Positions 34,541 through 45,161 of a stretch of DNA of 64,000 nt are shown here, piece by piece (position 1 is the first letter of the stretch; every line of letters begins with the position of its first letter). The stretch is from positions 38,345,109 through 38,409,108 of the forward strand of contig CM068542.1 in the NCBI GenBank assembly GCA_035048495.1, written 5' to 3'. The stretch comes from Euptelea pleiosperma. Its lineage: Eukaryota; Streptophyta; Magnoliopsida; Ranunculales; Eupteleaceae. The position numbers and the translations under genes were made by a program. The notes under the pieces were generated by a model. The model was not told the origin of the DNA, ran no database searches, and was given only the letters and a program-made list of their open reading frames with translations.

Positions 34541-35954
34541 GAATTCAATGTACAGCTGGCAAATAAGCCTAAATAAGGAAAACACATGCCATCAGACAAG
34601 ATAAGTGATCATGTCCTCTAAACCAAACACCCACAGAGCCAATAGTATGTCCAAAAAATAAATATACCATGAAAAATATTTCCAACTTCAAGACCAAAAT
34701 ATGGATGATTGCCGCCGAACATACCCACTATTGTGTGAAATGATTGTGTACCAAATGTGCAAAAGTTTTGGCGTTAAACATCATTGACAGGAAAACTCAA
34801 TAATATGTCCATGATATATTTTTTTACTCCAAGTTTCCCTTCTATGTCAATTCCAAAATATGTCAAATGCTAACTCACCTCATCACAATAAGCAAACAAA
34901 AGGATGATGCTTTGAAATATTATAATAACTGAAAGAAAAGTGATTCCCACAACTATGCCTATCTACGTGGATAACCAATTCCAACCATTTGTACTTGAAA
35001 TTCCAAAAAAGAAACTAGAGGACAACCAAGACAGTGGCTCTCTCTCCCCTCTCATAGGTAACTACTTAGCCTAGTGGTTATGTGCCAATGTCAACGTTTT
35101 CCCTAATGACTGGAGTTATAAAACAATAAAAGTTTAACTTCACACTTATGTTGCTATTTAAGAAGACTGGCAAAAGAAACATTTTCTTGTGGATATTTTG
35201 AAGGAAAAAAGAAATGAGCAAAACAACACATCATTTTCAACAAAAGGAGCTTATATAGTTCTAAATTTTGGTTGTACAAGATGGATCAGTTGGACTTGAG
35301 TAAACTTTGGCTATGCATGCTTGAGCTTCTTAAAAGCCAGTCATTGCAGTCTCGTGGTGATCCAAGTATGAGATAACAGCAGCCTAACTAGGCAAGGCCA
35401 TTGCACCTATTGGTTTTAGCCTTTTAGGAATGATGCGATGCATTAAAGCCAGTCACAAGCTTGGCCAGGCTCTGCTTTTAACAAGTACCCCATCACAACT
35501 AAAAGGTGATAGTTGAGTTAAACGACCAATGAGTCAGCTAGATGACTGGCAATCGAAGAGCGAGACTAAATGTTGTAAGCTTGTACCCAAACCTATCAAC
35601 GAATCTGAAAACTGATCAATCATGTTGAATAGTGATATAAGAACTTTAATAAATAACCGAGAAAATTTGGAAGTTTTTAACAAACCTATGAAACAGATTT
35701 AAGTAAACCAAGGGAAATATTTAAGAAATCAAAATTAATAAGTATTTAGAGATAAAAAAAATAGATTCAGAAAACTTGTTGGATGAGAAGGAAGGAAAGG
35801 AGTTTACAGAGGGAAGAAGAAGAACAAGAACAACCACCCAATTTTCGTTTTTCATCTGATTTCAGAATGAAAAGTTTTATTACTATCTTAGAAAGCTGCT
35901 TAAGTTTTCTAACCATTGTACATATCAACCCATATGATGTTTAGATATACAAGG

Positions 35955-36375
35955 TTCTAAACTTCGACTTCGCCATAGACTTCGGTCAGTTAAAATTCGG
36001 AATTAATTCGGGGAAGTTCAATTCGATTTAGAGAATTTCTGTAAAAATTCGCTAACTTAGAGAAGTTTAAAGATTTTTTGCCAAAATGAGTGAAACAATA
36101 TTAATCTTGCTTAGGTTGCTCTAAATGGTTGTTTTTATGATACAATAAGTTGTAAGTGTTCTATCATGCTCGTTTTATCATATCCTTAAAAATCAATGTG
36201 TTTTACCAACATTTTGCTAAAAATTCTCCAAACTTCTCTAAGTTAACTGTTTACTTCGAATTAAAAGAATTAATTCGACAAATTTATGCAATTTTTGTAC
36301 TAAAAAGGCTAAACTTCGAGAAATTAGCCGAATTTTTACTGTTTACTTCGAATTTTGACTGACCGAATTAAAGTG
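35955..36375. mobile_element. TIR-like insertion replacing exon 4 of the CYP40 pseudogene
   Basis: The left ACTTCGGTCAGTTAAAATTC and the right, inverted, CGGTCAGTCAAAATTCGAAG match. The block stands where the intact copy has about 180 bp including exon 4 (51045-51097). It is rich in TTCGAATT words. Non-coding. Confidence 0.6.
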
Positions 36376-37439
36376 TACATGTATTAAGACAGATTGGAAC
36401 TAAGGAATGGTAACAATAGCAGTGCTAATCACTGGAATAATTCAAAGAAGAACAATATTACTTGGAGAAACTAGGTGGTTCACCTTCATCAATGTCTTCT
36501 TTCTCACAGCAGACATCCAAGAAGCGCAAAGCCTTCTGATACTTTCTAAGAGCCATCTTATAGTCTTGCTTCTGTATGCAACAACAGTTAAATTATATCA
36601 CGTGGGAAAACAAGTGAAGATCACAAATTGAACACAAAGATCCAAATGTTAGTTTTGAGACACTAATGAATGGAACTGACAAAGAATTATGGAATCTTGT
36701 CAGATATGATGAAGTAATCAAATGTATTTGCAGAACATATTACAGATCCTTGGTACCCAAAATAAAACAGCAGTAGTAGTAGTAGTAGTAATATTAACAA
36801 TGATATAATGATGATGCAGATGATGAAACCAAAGTCGATGAAATAAAAGTTAATAAAACCAGAGGCAAACATATGGTTCGAATAGAAACGTGATTTTATA
36901 CCAGTTGCCTTGTAGCTCTCATTTCCAAAAGTTTTAACAGAATCTACAGCATTCATCCACCAAGAAATCTCATTCGGTTTCTCATCAAAGTCAGCTGCCC
37001 AATCAGGATAAGTATAACCATCTTTAAAAAAATTAGAAATCCCATCATCTGCCCCTTCCAGAATTTCCCCACAATCCACAATTACAACGTCAAGAGACGG
37101 ATTATCACCACCAATAGTAGTAACATGCTCAATGGAACGAACCACTCCCATGCCTTTAATTACCTTCCCGAAAATAACATGTTTTCCATCTAGATGAGAG
37201 GTTCGAGTAGCAGTAATAAAAACTGAGACCCATTGGTGTTAGGGCCAGAATTAGCTATTGATAACATTCCTTTCCTTTCATGTTTCAATTCAAAATTCTC
37301 ATCTTCAAATTTCAACCCATATATGGATTCCCCCCCTGTGCCATTCCCAGCAGATATGTCTCCACCTTTTATCATATAAACTTTGATAATACGATGAAAA
37401 CAGACGCCCTAAAATGAATGTTGAGCTAATATAAGTAAA

Positions 37440-37945
37440 ATGCACAGGCCATCCACAAGCCACGCAGAGGCCAAACCAGGCCATCCACAAGCCAAACACA
37501 AGCCACGCACAGGCTATGAACAGGCCAAGCACAGGATATTCACATGTCATGCGCATGCCACACAGAGACCACACACAGCCTCTTACATGCCACCCACAGG
37601 CCATGGACATGCCACACACTGGCCATGCACAAGCCACGCACAAGCTACCCAGATGCCATCCACAGCTAGGCACGGGCCACATACAGGCCATCTACAAGCC
37701 ATGCACAGGCCAAACACAAGCCACCCACAGAACACGTACATGCCACACACAGGCCATCCAAAGACCACAGACAGGTCATGTACAACTACTAATAGGCCAC
37801 ACGCGGGCCATCCAAGGACCACTGATAGGCTACGCACATGCCAGACATAGACCACGCACAAGCAATTCACAAGCCACGCACAGCCTACTCACAGGCCACA
37901 CATGCCATCCACAAGCCAGACACAACCCATACACATGCCAATTGT
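37440..37945. repeat. degenerate minisatellite of CACAGGCCATCCACAAGCCA units
   Basis: About 500 bp of 10-11-bp units combine into ~21-24-bp repeats (CACAGGCCA, CACAAGCCA, CACATGCCA). All frames are long and open on both strands because stop codons are rare in the unit. It begins exactly where homology to the distal duplication copy ends. Confidence 0.88.
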
Positions 37946-38299
37946 GTTCTTGGGTGGTAAAGGGTGCACCTTAATCATCTTGCCTTCATAATAAAGTAAC
38001 ACGAGTTTGATCTCCCGAACAGTGACACGTCCTATAAACAAAGCCTATCCAGATTGATATGACCCACATCCACAAGTACGGCATCACACCATAAGTTGAA
38101 AAAACCAAATGGGAACCTCACACCTCTGAGATATGGGAATCAATCTACCCATATAACTCGGTATCGCATCGGATGAGCTACAGGCATCACCTAATCGGGC
38201 AACACTACTCGATGAGACAACGTTGGTGCAACAACCACTATTAATGATGATCTTACAACTTTTCTCGACACACTTGACATAAGTGCGGAAAATGGAATT

Positions 38300-40330
38300 C
38301 CAACGCCAATCATCATTGTCTTTGATCAGGGCTAGTGCGCACTTAACGACTTCTAGACATTAGGTATTAGCCTCCCCATTGCCCTCATCACTAGGACTAA
38401 GCTCAGGATCAAGGGTTTTCTCTTCAAATTCTCCATGATCATCCTCTTTTGTGGCTTCAATATAAAGATTTTTAGTGTATTCTCTTGTGAGACAATAGAT
38501 TTAGGACTATCTTTGAAAAAATCATGGCACCGGCCATCATGTCTAATATTTCGTCAAGCCTCGATAGAGGAAATCGGTATTTTACCATTATTTTGTTTAT
38601 GGCTCAACTATCGATGCACATCCTCCAAGATTCAACTTTCTTGGGATTGAGAAGAACTAGCACGACACAAGGGCACACGCTCTCTCAAACATTCTAAAAG
38701 CTCATATAAGTGAGGAAAACGGAATTTCTAGGAGCATCAATCTTAACCACCTTCATGATGCGGTCATTGCGGTCATAAGTGAGGAAAACGAAATTTCTAC
38801 GCCAGTCATCATTGTCTTTGCTTCGGGCGAAGACGCACCTAATGACTGCATGACATGAGGTATTAACCTCCTCTCTGTCCTCGTCACTAAGACTGAGCTT
38901 AGGATCATCGATTTTTTCATCAGTCTCCCTGCTCATCCTCTTTTGTGCCTTCAATATACAGCTTCATGGTGGATTCTCTTGTGGGACATTGAACCGCAAA
39001 GTGTCCAAAGCCTTAGCAATTATGGCAGCAAGTCGGTCAACTTCCTGTCAAAGTTCCACTGATCACTCCCTTCCTTTCGTTGTCCCTAAAATTGGAAGGA
39101 GTGCTAGAACTGGCTATAAAAGGCTGACTCCCAACTTTAGGCTTCGCTCCGAAGGAAGGGCTTTGTAGTCGGGTTGAAGGAGTCAAAACGTCACTAAGAA
39201 CGATTTTAGATACCGCTCAAAGATCCTTGCCGAAGGGATTGCCATGATCTAGAAGTCTCTTGCTACAGCTCAAAGATAGAAACTTCTCCTTGACGATTTA
39301 CTTCATTTCAGTCTACTGAGGAATGAGCTCCTCAGCACTTCTCTCAATCCTACGCTCGATGATGGTCCAATAAAGTTTGGCTTGTCCTACTAATTTCATC
39401 TTGGCAAACCAAACTCTACAAACTTCAGTACCACTCAAAATAGTGGTCCATATCTGACAACCAGTCTAGGAAAACGTTTGGGTCTAGGAGACCATCAAAG
39501 CTACGAGAATCAATCTTAACCGTCTTCATGATGCGGTCATCAGGGTCATAGGGGCACTGAAATTTAGCAACAGGTTAGTGACAACCCCCGCGATCTCTAC
39601 CTAAGTCTCAACCTCAACCTAGTCCTTGCACATTGATTTTGTGACTCTTATTTGGAGGTATTGTAAATCAGGGCACCATCGACATACACAACAAGAAACT
39701 TGCCCATGAAACGTCTCAATACCTATGTCATAACCCACATAAAAGTACGTGGGACGTTGGAGGATGTTCTAAACCATCTTTCCTCTTAAAAGTGAGTTTC
39801 CACTTATTTGCTAAACGGATGCGAATTTGATGGTAACCACTCTTAAGCTTTATCTTTAAAAAGATCGTGGGACCGGCCATCATGTCTAACATTACGTCAA
39901 CGCTAAGAGAATCAATCTTAACCATCTTCATGATGCAATCATTGGGGTCATAGGGGCCCTAATATTCAACGACTGGTTTTTGACCACCCAACAATCCCTA
40001 CCTAAGTCTCAGCCTCGACTTCGGCCTTGTCCTTGAATACAGGATTCCATCATCTACATGACTCTTCCTCGGAGGTGCTGTAAATCAAGGTATCATCAAC
40101 GTACGCAGCTAGGAACTTGCCCATGAAAGCCCTCAATACCTATGTCATAACCCTCATAAAAGTAATCAGGGCATGACTATCTTCCACTTGATCTCCCAAA
40201 CGAATCCGAACTTGATGGTAGCCACTCTAAAGATCGGTCTTTGAAAGGATCGTGGCACCGGTCATCATGTATAACATTTCATGAAGCCTTGATAGAGGAA
40301 ACCGGTATTTTACTGTGATCTTTTGGTGCC
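38300..40330 (-). mobile_element. decayed Ty3/gypsy retrotransposon fragments
   Basis: On the minus strand, 39931-39728 encodes [20 protein letters not shown] followed by a [11 protein letters not shown] word, the reverse-transcriptase core of plant Ty3/gypsy elements. At 39027-38986 a gag zinc knuckle CX2CX4HX4C is readable but contains an in-frame TAA. The segments TTAACCATCTTCATGATG and the knuckle-RT spacer recur two or three times (near 38740, 39515 and 39915), so the region is a scrambled stack of fragments. No LTR pair was found. Confidence 0.7.
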
Positions 40331-41430
40331 ACACAAAAATTAAATCCATAATCATCGAAATAAACGATCTCTCACAGTCGTTGGTTAAATGAAATCAGAT
40401 GGAGAGAAAAGGCGAAAACCTTCAACTCTACTGAAACACTCTAGACGCTTCAAACGCAAAGTAATCCTTCAAGTTCTCAAACGCTTAAGAATCAAACCGA
40501 CTTGATTTCCTTACCTTTACAGTTTTCTAGGGCTTTTCTCCATCTTTTCTAGCTGAATCACGAACCTTCCACAAAAATTCAAACATATCTTAATTCTTCT
40601 TGTCTGAAACTTCAATCCTCTTTGTCAAAAATCTGCTTTTCCTAAGGTATCATCTCTATTTTACACACCTGAAAATCCTACAATCACTTGATTTCACCAC
40701 CAGAAAACTGCTACTTATCAACCCTCAACTGTTTTTTTGCTGGAATCGCTGGAAAACCAGACTGAACTAAATCGAAGATCTGAAGTTGACGAATCATAAC
40801 TAACAATCGCAAATCACCAGATCTATAAGCAGAGATCTGAGTTCTTTGAACATTTACGGAGACGAAACCACTGAACTTCTCGTCTTTCTCGATTCGCCGA
40901 TTTAGGGAATGCCAAGAAACTCACTTATAGAGTCGGGAGCGGGGAAGAGAGGAGACTGAGAGTCAAGAGAGTTTATAGGGTTTTTTTTAATTACGAAAAG
41001 ACCCTTTCTTTGGGACAAAAGGGTTATATGGACAGAAGTGGTGCGTCTACACCTAGTGACACACCAAGTACCTCTTTAATTGTTGTCCTTTTTTTTGCAA
41101 TTTTGGTGTGGTGAAATTCACGCAGATAAAGGTAGACTGCTGCTACACTAAACTCTCGTTAAAAGCCATTAGAAATTTAGAAGACATATGTCTCATACAC
41201 ATTTACAAAACTCATCCAAACAAAAAAAAATCTCATACACATAAAATTCAAAAAGTAAAGGCTCACTTGAAGCATAGTAGCATCAATGAAATAATTTACA
41301 CATTGTTCAACATTGTAATCATATAGAAGAGAACTATCATGCAATTCTAACATGTAACTGATGAGGCAATACAGTTAATGGAAAATCAAAACCAAGTATG
41401 AGACAACATGCTCTTGCTCAAAGTTTGGTA
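40331..41430. other. no gene recognised between gypsy debris and mannosidase fragment
   Basis: AT-moderate sequence, possibly leader or LTR of the adjacent retroelement. No terminal structure was identified. Confidence 0.35.
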
Positions 41431-41431
41431 C

Positions 41432-42234
41432 CTGGACTAGTGAAGAGTCATCATTCACTTAAAAATGAAAATTAGTTGGAGGACCGTCAATGGGAAAGGC
41501 ATTGGTGAAAATCTGCAGAGGGACCAAACGTGTCAACAAAAAAAGAATTAAAAAGGAAGACTCTGAAAACAGAACAAAGTTGAAGTTCGTAACCTGAGAA
41601 GAAGAACCAAAAGTCTTGGACCCACGCCATATAACTTCAAGAGATTTATCGTCCTTGCATTTTTCTCTGTCCTGGTAATCAATTCTCGCACAATGTAGAG
41701 AATCGAAACCAAGCTACAGGGACAAAGAAGACAAACAGATCACAAGGGTCACTCAATAATCAAGATATAACAATACAGGAGATGACCTTTTCAAAATGCA
41801 AAATTTACCTGCTCGGCAAAAACAAACTTCCTGTTAGGATCCCGAAGCAATGATTCAACCACCGAATCCGGCACATTTCTAACACACGCACCCTAAACGA
41901 AACCACAAACAAGATTACCAAACAAACTCAAAATGCACCCCCTCCTCCAAAAACCAAAACCCATAAAAGATTCAAACTCAATGACAAAAAATACTGATTG
42001 ACTAATTATAACCTGGATACTGTTATTCGAACCAACATACTACTGATCGTCGTCTTCAACAGTCCAACATCATCGTGCAAATGCGGAACCAAGTGAACAT
42101 TCAACTTCCCTTCCACAGTGCCAGCTCCAGTGTTATACCTGATATAACCGCCACTAATTTCCCCAGAAGCACAAAGAACAGTGAAAATGCATAGAAAAAA
42201 CCGATGTTGATGCCGCGGCCGCCAATCTCTTCAT
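41432..42234 (-). pseudogene. alpha-mannosidase (glycoside hydrolase family 38) pseudogene fragment
   Basis: Four exon-like pieces with splice sites: 42234-42013, 41891-41809, 41713-41594 and 41512-41432. They read GTVEGKLNVHLVPHLHDDVG, RNVPDSVVESLLRDPNRKFV, LGFDSLHCARIDYQDREK.. with LEVIWRGSKTFGSSSQ, and IFTNAFP..VNDDSSLVQ. This is the N-terminal region of plant lysosomal-type alpha-mannosidases, which trim mannose in the vacuole or apoplast. Exon 1 has two frameshifts (within the signal peptide and after DVGLLKTT), and the last piece has an in-frame TAA. The exons between the second and third pieces, which hold the catalytic Asp of the GWQIDPFGHS region, are absent. Everything downstream is missing. 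Confidence 0.85.
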
Positions 42235-42240
42235 TCTCAA

Positions 42241-42877
42241 AATCTAATTCCCCTAACCTACATCTTTGAAACTTCGATCCAATTTATAGTCCCAACAACT
42301 GTCGCCAGAGCAATTAAAGTAATCGAGAACGACTAACGATGTTTGACGAATGTGACGAAAGATGGTGAATGCAGACAAAGGAGCGTCTGTTTCTCCTTTG
42401 GCGTTTGCCAGCGGGTCTAGGATTAGGGTTAGGGTTTTCTACTGGATCGGAGGGACAGTATTTGATGGTTTTACTGAAAATCACCATTAAAATGAACGAA
42501 GACCTGTGAGGAGCAGAAGCATTCAGAATGTCGCGGACCCACACCTTTCTTTTGTGTACTGGAGTCAGTTTCCAGCTTATATAGACAAAATTCATAAAAT
42601 CCGGAAAATGGAAATATCTCTGCAACTTGAAACCAAACTTTCGCGGTTTTTCTCCTCGCATAGGCAAGATAAGCAACGACGGGTGATTTTGTACCTCGCC
42701 AGCTTCACAACTAAATAGTGTCGGGACTTCTAACACCGTCCAAAGAGCAATCACTGTCCTTTAAAGATTTGTGGCGTAAGGGATACGCTTTACAGTTGCG
42801 TATTCGATACGCTCGTCGGTTGCATATGTAGTAAAACTTGCATGACCTCCGACGGTCATATTTGCCCTGACTGCCAA
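42241..42877. other. 5' flank of the mannosidase pseudogene
   Basis: Probably the former promoter and leader. A 146-codon frame on the minus strand (42754-42314) begins with GTG, has no ATG near its start and no recognisable domain, so I do not call it a gene. Confidence 0.4.
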
Positions 42878-43180
42878 TAATATACGCCGCGTGGCACAGT
42901 TTTAAGGACACTGACCGTATGGATGTTTGGCCAATCCCTAGGTGGACCTATAAACTAATAATAAGTCTGAGTAGTGATTTCAAACCTTTCGATATTGTAC
43001 CCCAAATAAAGCTCAAATCCCCACGGTTGAGATCAACTCGTGAAAATAAGTCCAATCCAACGCCTAGAAATCACTAATCAGGCTGATTTTTTGTGTGTAG
43101 GTCTACCTAGGGATTGGCCAAACATCCATATGGTCAGAGTCCTCTAAGAGTGTGCCACATGGCCATATTTTGTCCTGTAA
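42878..43180. mobile_element. full-length M1-family MITE
   Basis: ATATACGCCGCGTGGCACAG at the left and GTGTGCCACATGGCCATATT at the right are inverse copies. The arms run ~110 bp each through CCAATCCCTAGGTGGACCTA. It is the most complete M1 copy in the window. Confidence 0.8.
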
Positions 43181-43234
43181 CGGGGCCTGTCATTTTAGAG
43201 CGGTCACGGAGCCCGACCCTTAAAAAAATAACGG

Positions 43235-44095
43235 AAAAATAATTGGTGTGAAGTACAAGAAAGAAGTTTACTTGTCCAATTTGTTTGATCACTGGTGGGC
43301 GACCCGTGACCACAGCATTCCCTCACAAATCATTTCCCAAAATCAGGTGTGAGTGGCTGAGATCCACCGTCCAATTGGGAGATAAGATCTCGGCCCTTCT
43401 TTATTGAAGCCTATAAGAGGGCGTATAAGTGGGGAGACAACCACTGTCACTTGTTATATAAACTAGTAGGTGGCCCGTGCCCATGGCACTCTCCGACAAA
43501 GCGCTTGCCAAAATCAGGTGTGAGTGGCTTAGATCCACCATCTATTTGGGGTGATAAGATCTCGGCCATCCTTTGTGAAGCCGATAAGAGAGGGTATAAG
43601 TGACTTTTCTGTTTTGTTATATAGATGTATAGTGAGTGGCCCATGCCCTCGGCATTCCCCTACCGAGCATTTCCCAAAATCGGGTGTGAGTGGTTGAGAT
43701 CCATAGTCTATTTGGGGGATAAGATCTCGGCCATCCTTTGTAAAGCCAATAAGAGGGGTATAAGTGGGGAGACAACTTCCCTGCTAAATTAATCCAACCG
43801 TCTAAATTTTATTTTATGTAAGGGTTGATATGGGCCCTTGGATATATGAAGCCTATAAGAGGGGGAGATGACCACTTTGTTTTGTTATATAGATGATATA
43901 ATATGTGCTATATTCCATATAACAAAACACTGGTTGTCTCCCCACGAATACCCCCTCTTATCTCAACAATGAAGGACCGAGATCTTTTCTCCTAAATGGA
44001 CGGTGGATCTCAGCCACTCACATCCGATTTTGACAAACGCTTTCTCGTGGAGTGTCGTGGGCATGAGCCACCCACAAGTTTAAATACAAAGGCAA
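43235..44095. repeat. ~175-bp tandem repeat, three direct units plus one inverted
   Basis: Units near 43290, 43470 and 43630 share GTGGCCCGTGCCCATGGCA, CAAAATCAGGTGTGAGTGGC and GATAAGATCTCGGCC. The unit at about 43915-44080 is the reverse complement. Each unit ends in TTGTTATATAGATG-like sequence. Confidence 0.75.
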
Positions 44096-44099
44096 GTTT

Positions 44100-45160
44100 T
44101 ATATCAATATTTAATGAAATCTAACAATTCAAATTAAAAAATCTCTCTGATTTAGAGGATTGAATCAGATTGGATCTACTCATCCCGAAAGATTGGGTCC
44201 ATATTACGTTTAAGTGGTCTGATCTCTTATAAAATCGGTATTGGATTTGGTTATTTTCTTATTAGGCCGGGTGATCGGCACTAATTCGACTCGAACCTGA
44301 TCCATTGACAACCCCATCAATGGGATGCATCTGTAAGGGATTAAATGGTGCCACTCAAATAGCTCCTTATTTGTTTGTCCAGGTTAATGTTGAAAAATAT
44401 CAATATTGAGTTACAAATTGATATCCGTAAGGCATCTGTAATGCGAACAGTTCGAATTATCTGAACAAACGAACCGAACAATGTCCTACTCAAAGGTACT
44501 GAAAACGCTTTGGAATAATCAGCAAGGGTTGTCGAAGGCAACAAACTAGTTCTCTGCAAAATAAGAAGTTTCCCTTATACAAAACGTAACAAGATTGATT
44601 GGATGATTTCGTCCCGTAGCAATCCAATGTCAACCAGCAATAAATTTAACAGTCCCTAATTTAACTTAATTGAAACCTTTTGAATCAAAAATTGGTTCAA
44701 GCCTGCATTGTTAATGCTTGTATATGCTCAGGGGCTTTGGAGCCTCTCCTTTACCCTTTATCAAAACCTGAGAAATAAACCGACTCTTATCAGATAATAG
44801 TGGATGTGCATTCTCAAATTTAGACCATAAGTATGGCCTATAATTTAATGATCATTCACGTGGCACACATTCAGGGGCAGGGCCCACCATTTGATTGTTC
44901 CCACCTTGGATATTTCCAGACTGAAAATCTACCCATTGAATCGTAACGATTCAAAAAATGAAACTGATCAGATTGTTACAATCATTAAAAACGATCAGCT
45001 TCACCATACATCTCCTGTGCCGTGGGTAGATTACATATGGTCTAAAAAACTCAGGCCAGTAGACAAAAAACTACAGAAACCTGAATTTCATTACCTGATC
45101 CTCCCTCAGAATAATAGACTCCTGCCACAGGACAAGCCTGAACCAGATGACTCGTAAATT
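44100..45160. other. intergenic between tandem repeat and CYP40 duplication unit
   Basis: No gene recognised. Open frames at 44341-44559 and 44891-45157 have no similarity I can name. Confidence 0.4.
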
Positions 45161-45161
45161 A

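Larger units (their letters stand above)
32870..37408 (-). pseudogene. cyclophilin-40 pseudogene (truncated duplicate)
   Basis: Remains of the CYP40 gene found intact at 45312-53742. Present are exon 2 (37408-36909), exon 3 (36571-36484), two copies of exon 5 (34482-34378 and 34285-34181), a stub of exon 7 (ending 33012) and exon 8 (32923-32870, stop TAG). Exon 2 is 500 instead of 501 nt: one A is missing from the run at 37218-37222, which shifts the frame right after [10 protein letters not shown]. Its donor is GC instead of GT. A conserved Trp in exon 3 is now Cys. Exon 1, exon 4, exon 6 and the start of exon 7 are absent. No functional cyclophilin can be made. The second exon-5 copy stems from a ~195-bp tandem duplication (about 34147-34540). 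Confidence 0.92.
32722..37442. repeat. proximal unit of a direct segmental duplication (CYP40 region)
   Basis: This segment matches 45162-52176 in the same orientation through exons and introns alike. The left break is near GTGCATATAGAAATGTGAAG in both copies and the right break follows GAGCTAATATAAGTA. Because introns are retained, the copy arose at the DNA level and not by retroposition. The proximal unit lacks about 2.8 kb present in the distal one (equivalent to about 45483-48296) and has its own insertions. Confidence 0.9.

Noticed and set aside
32870..37408. A second functional CYP40 gene
   Set aside because: Missing exons, a frameshift in exon 2 and a changed donor rule out a working product.
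37440..37945. Possible CRISPR-like array of short repeats
   Set aside because: Units are contiguous and degenerate with no unique spacers, and the DNA is a plant nuclear genome.
37305..37974. Several long overlapping frames on both strands (up to 152 codons)
   Set aside because: They are products of the CACAGGCCA minisatellite, which rarely contains stop codons in any frame.
42314..42754. 146-codon minus-strand frame
   Set aside because: Starts with GTG, has no recognisable domain and overlaps the leader of the mannosidase pseudogene.
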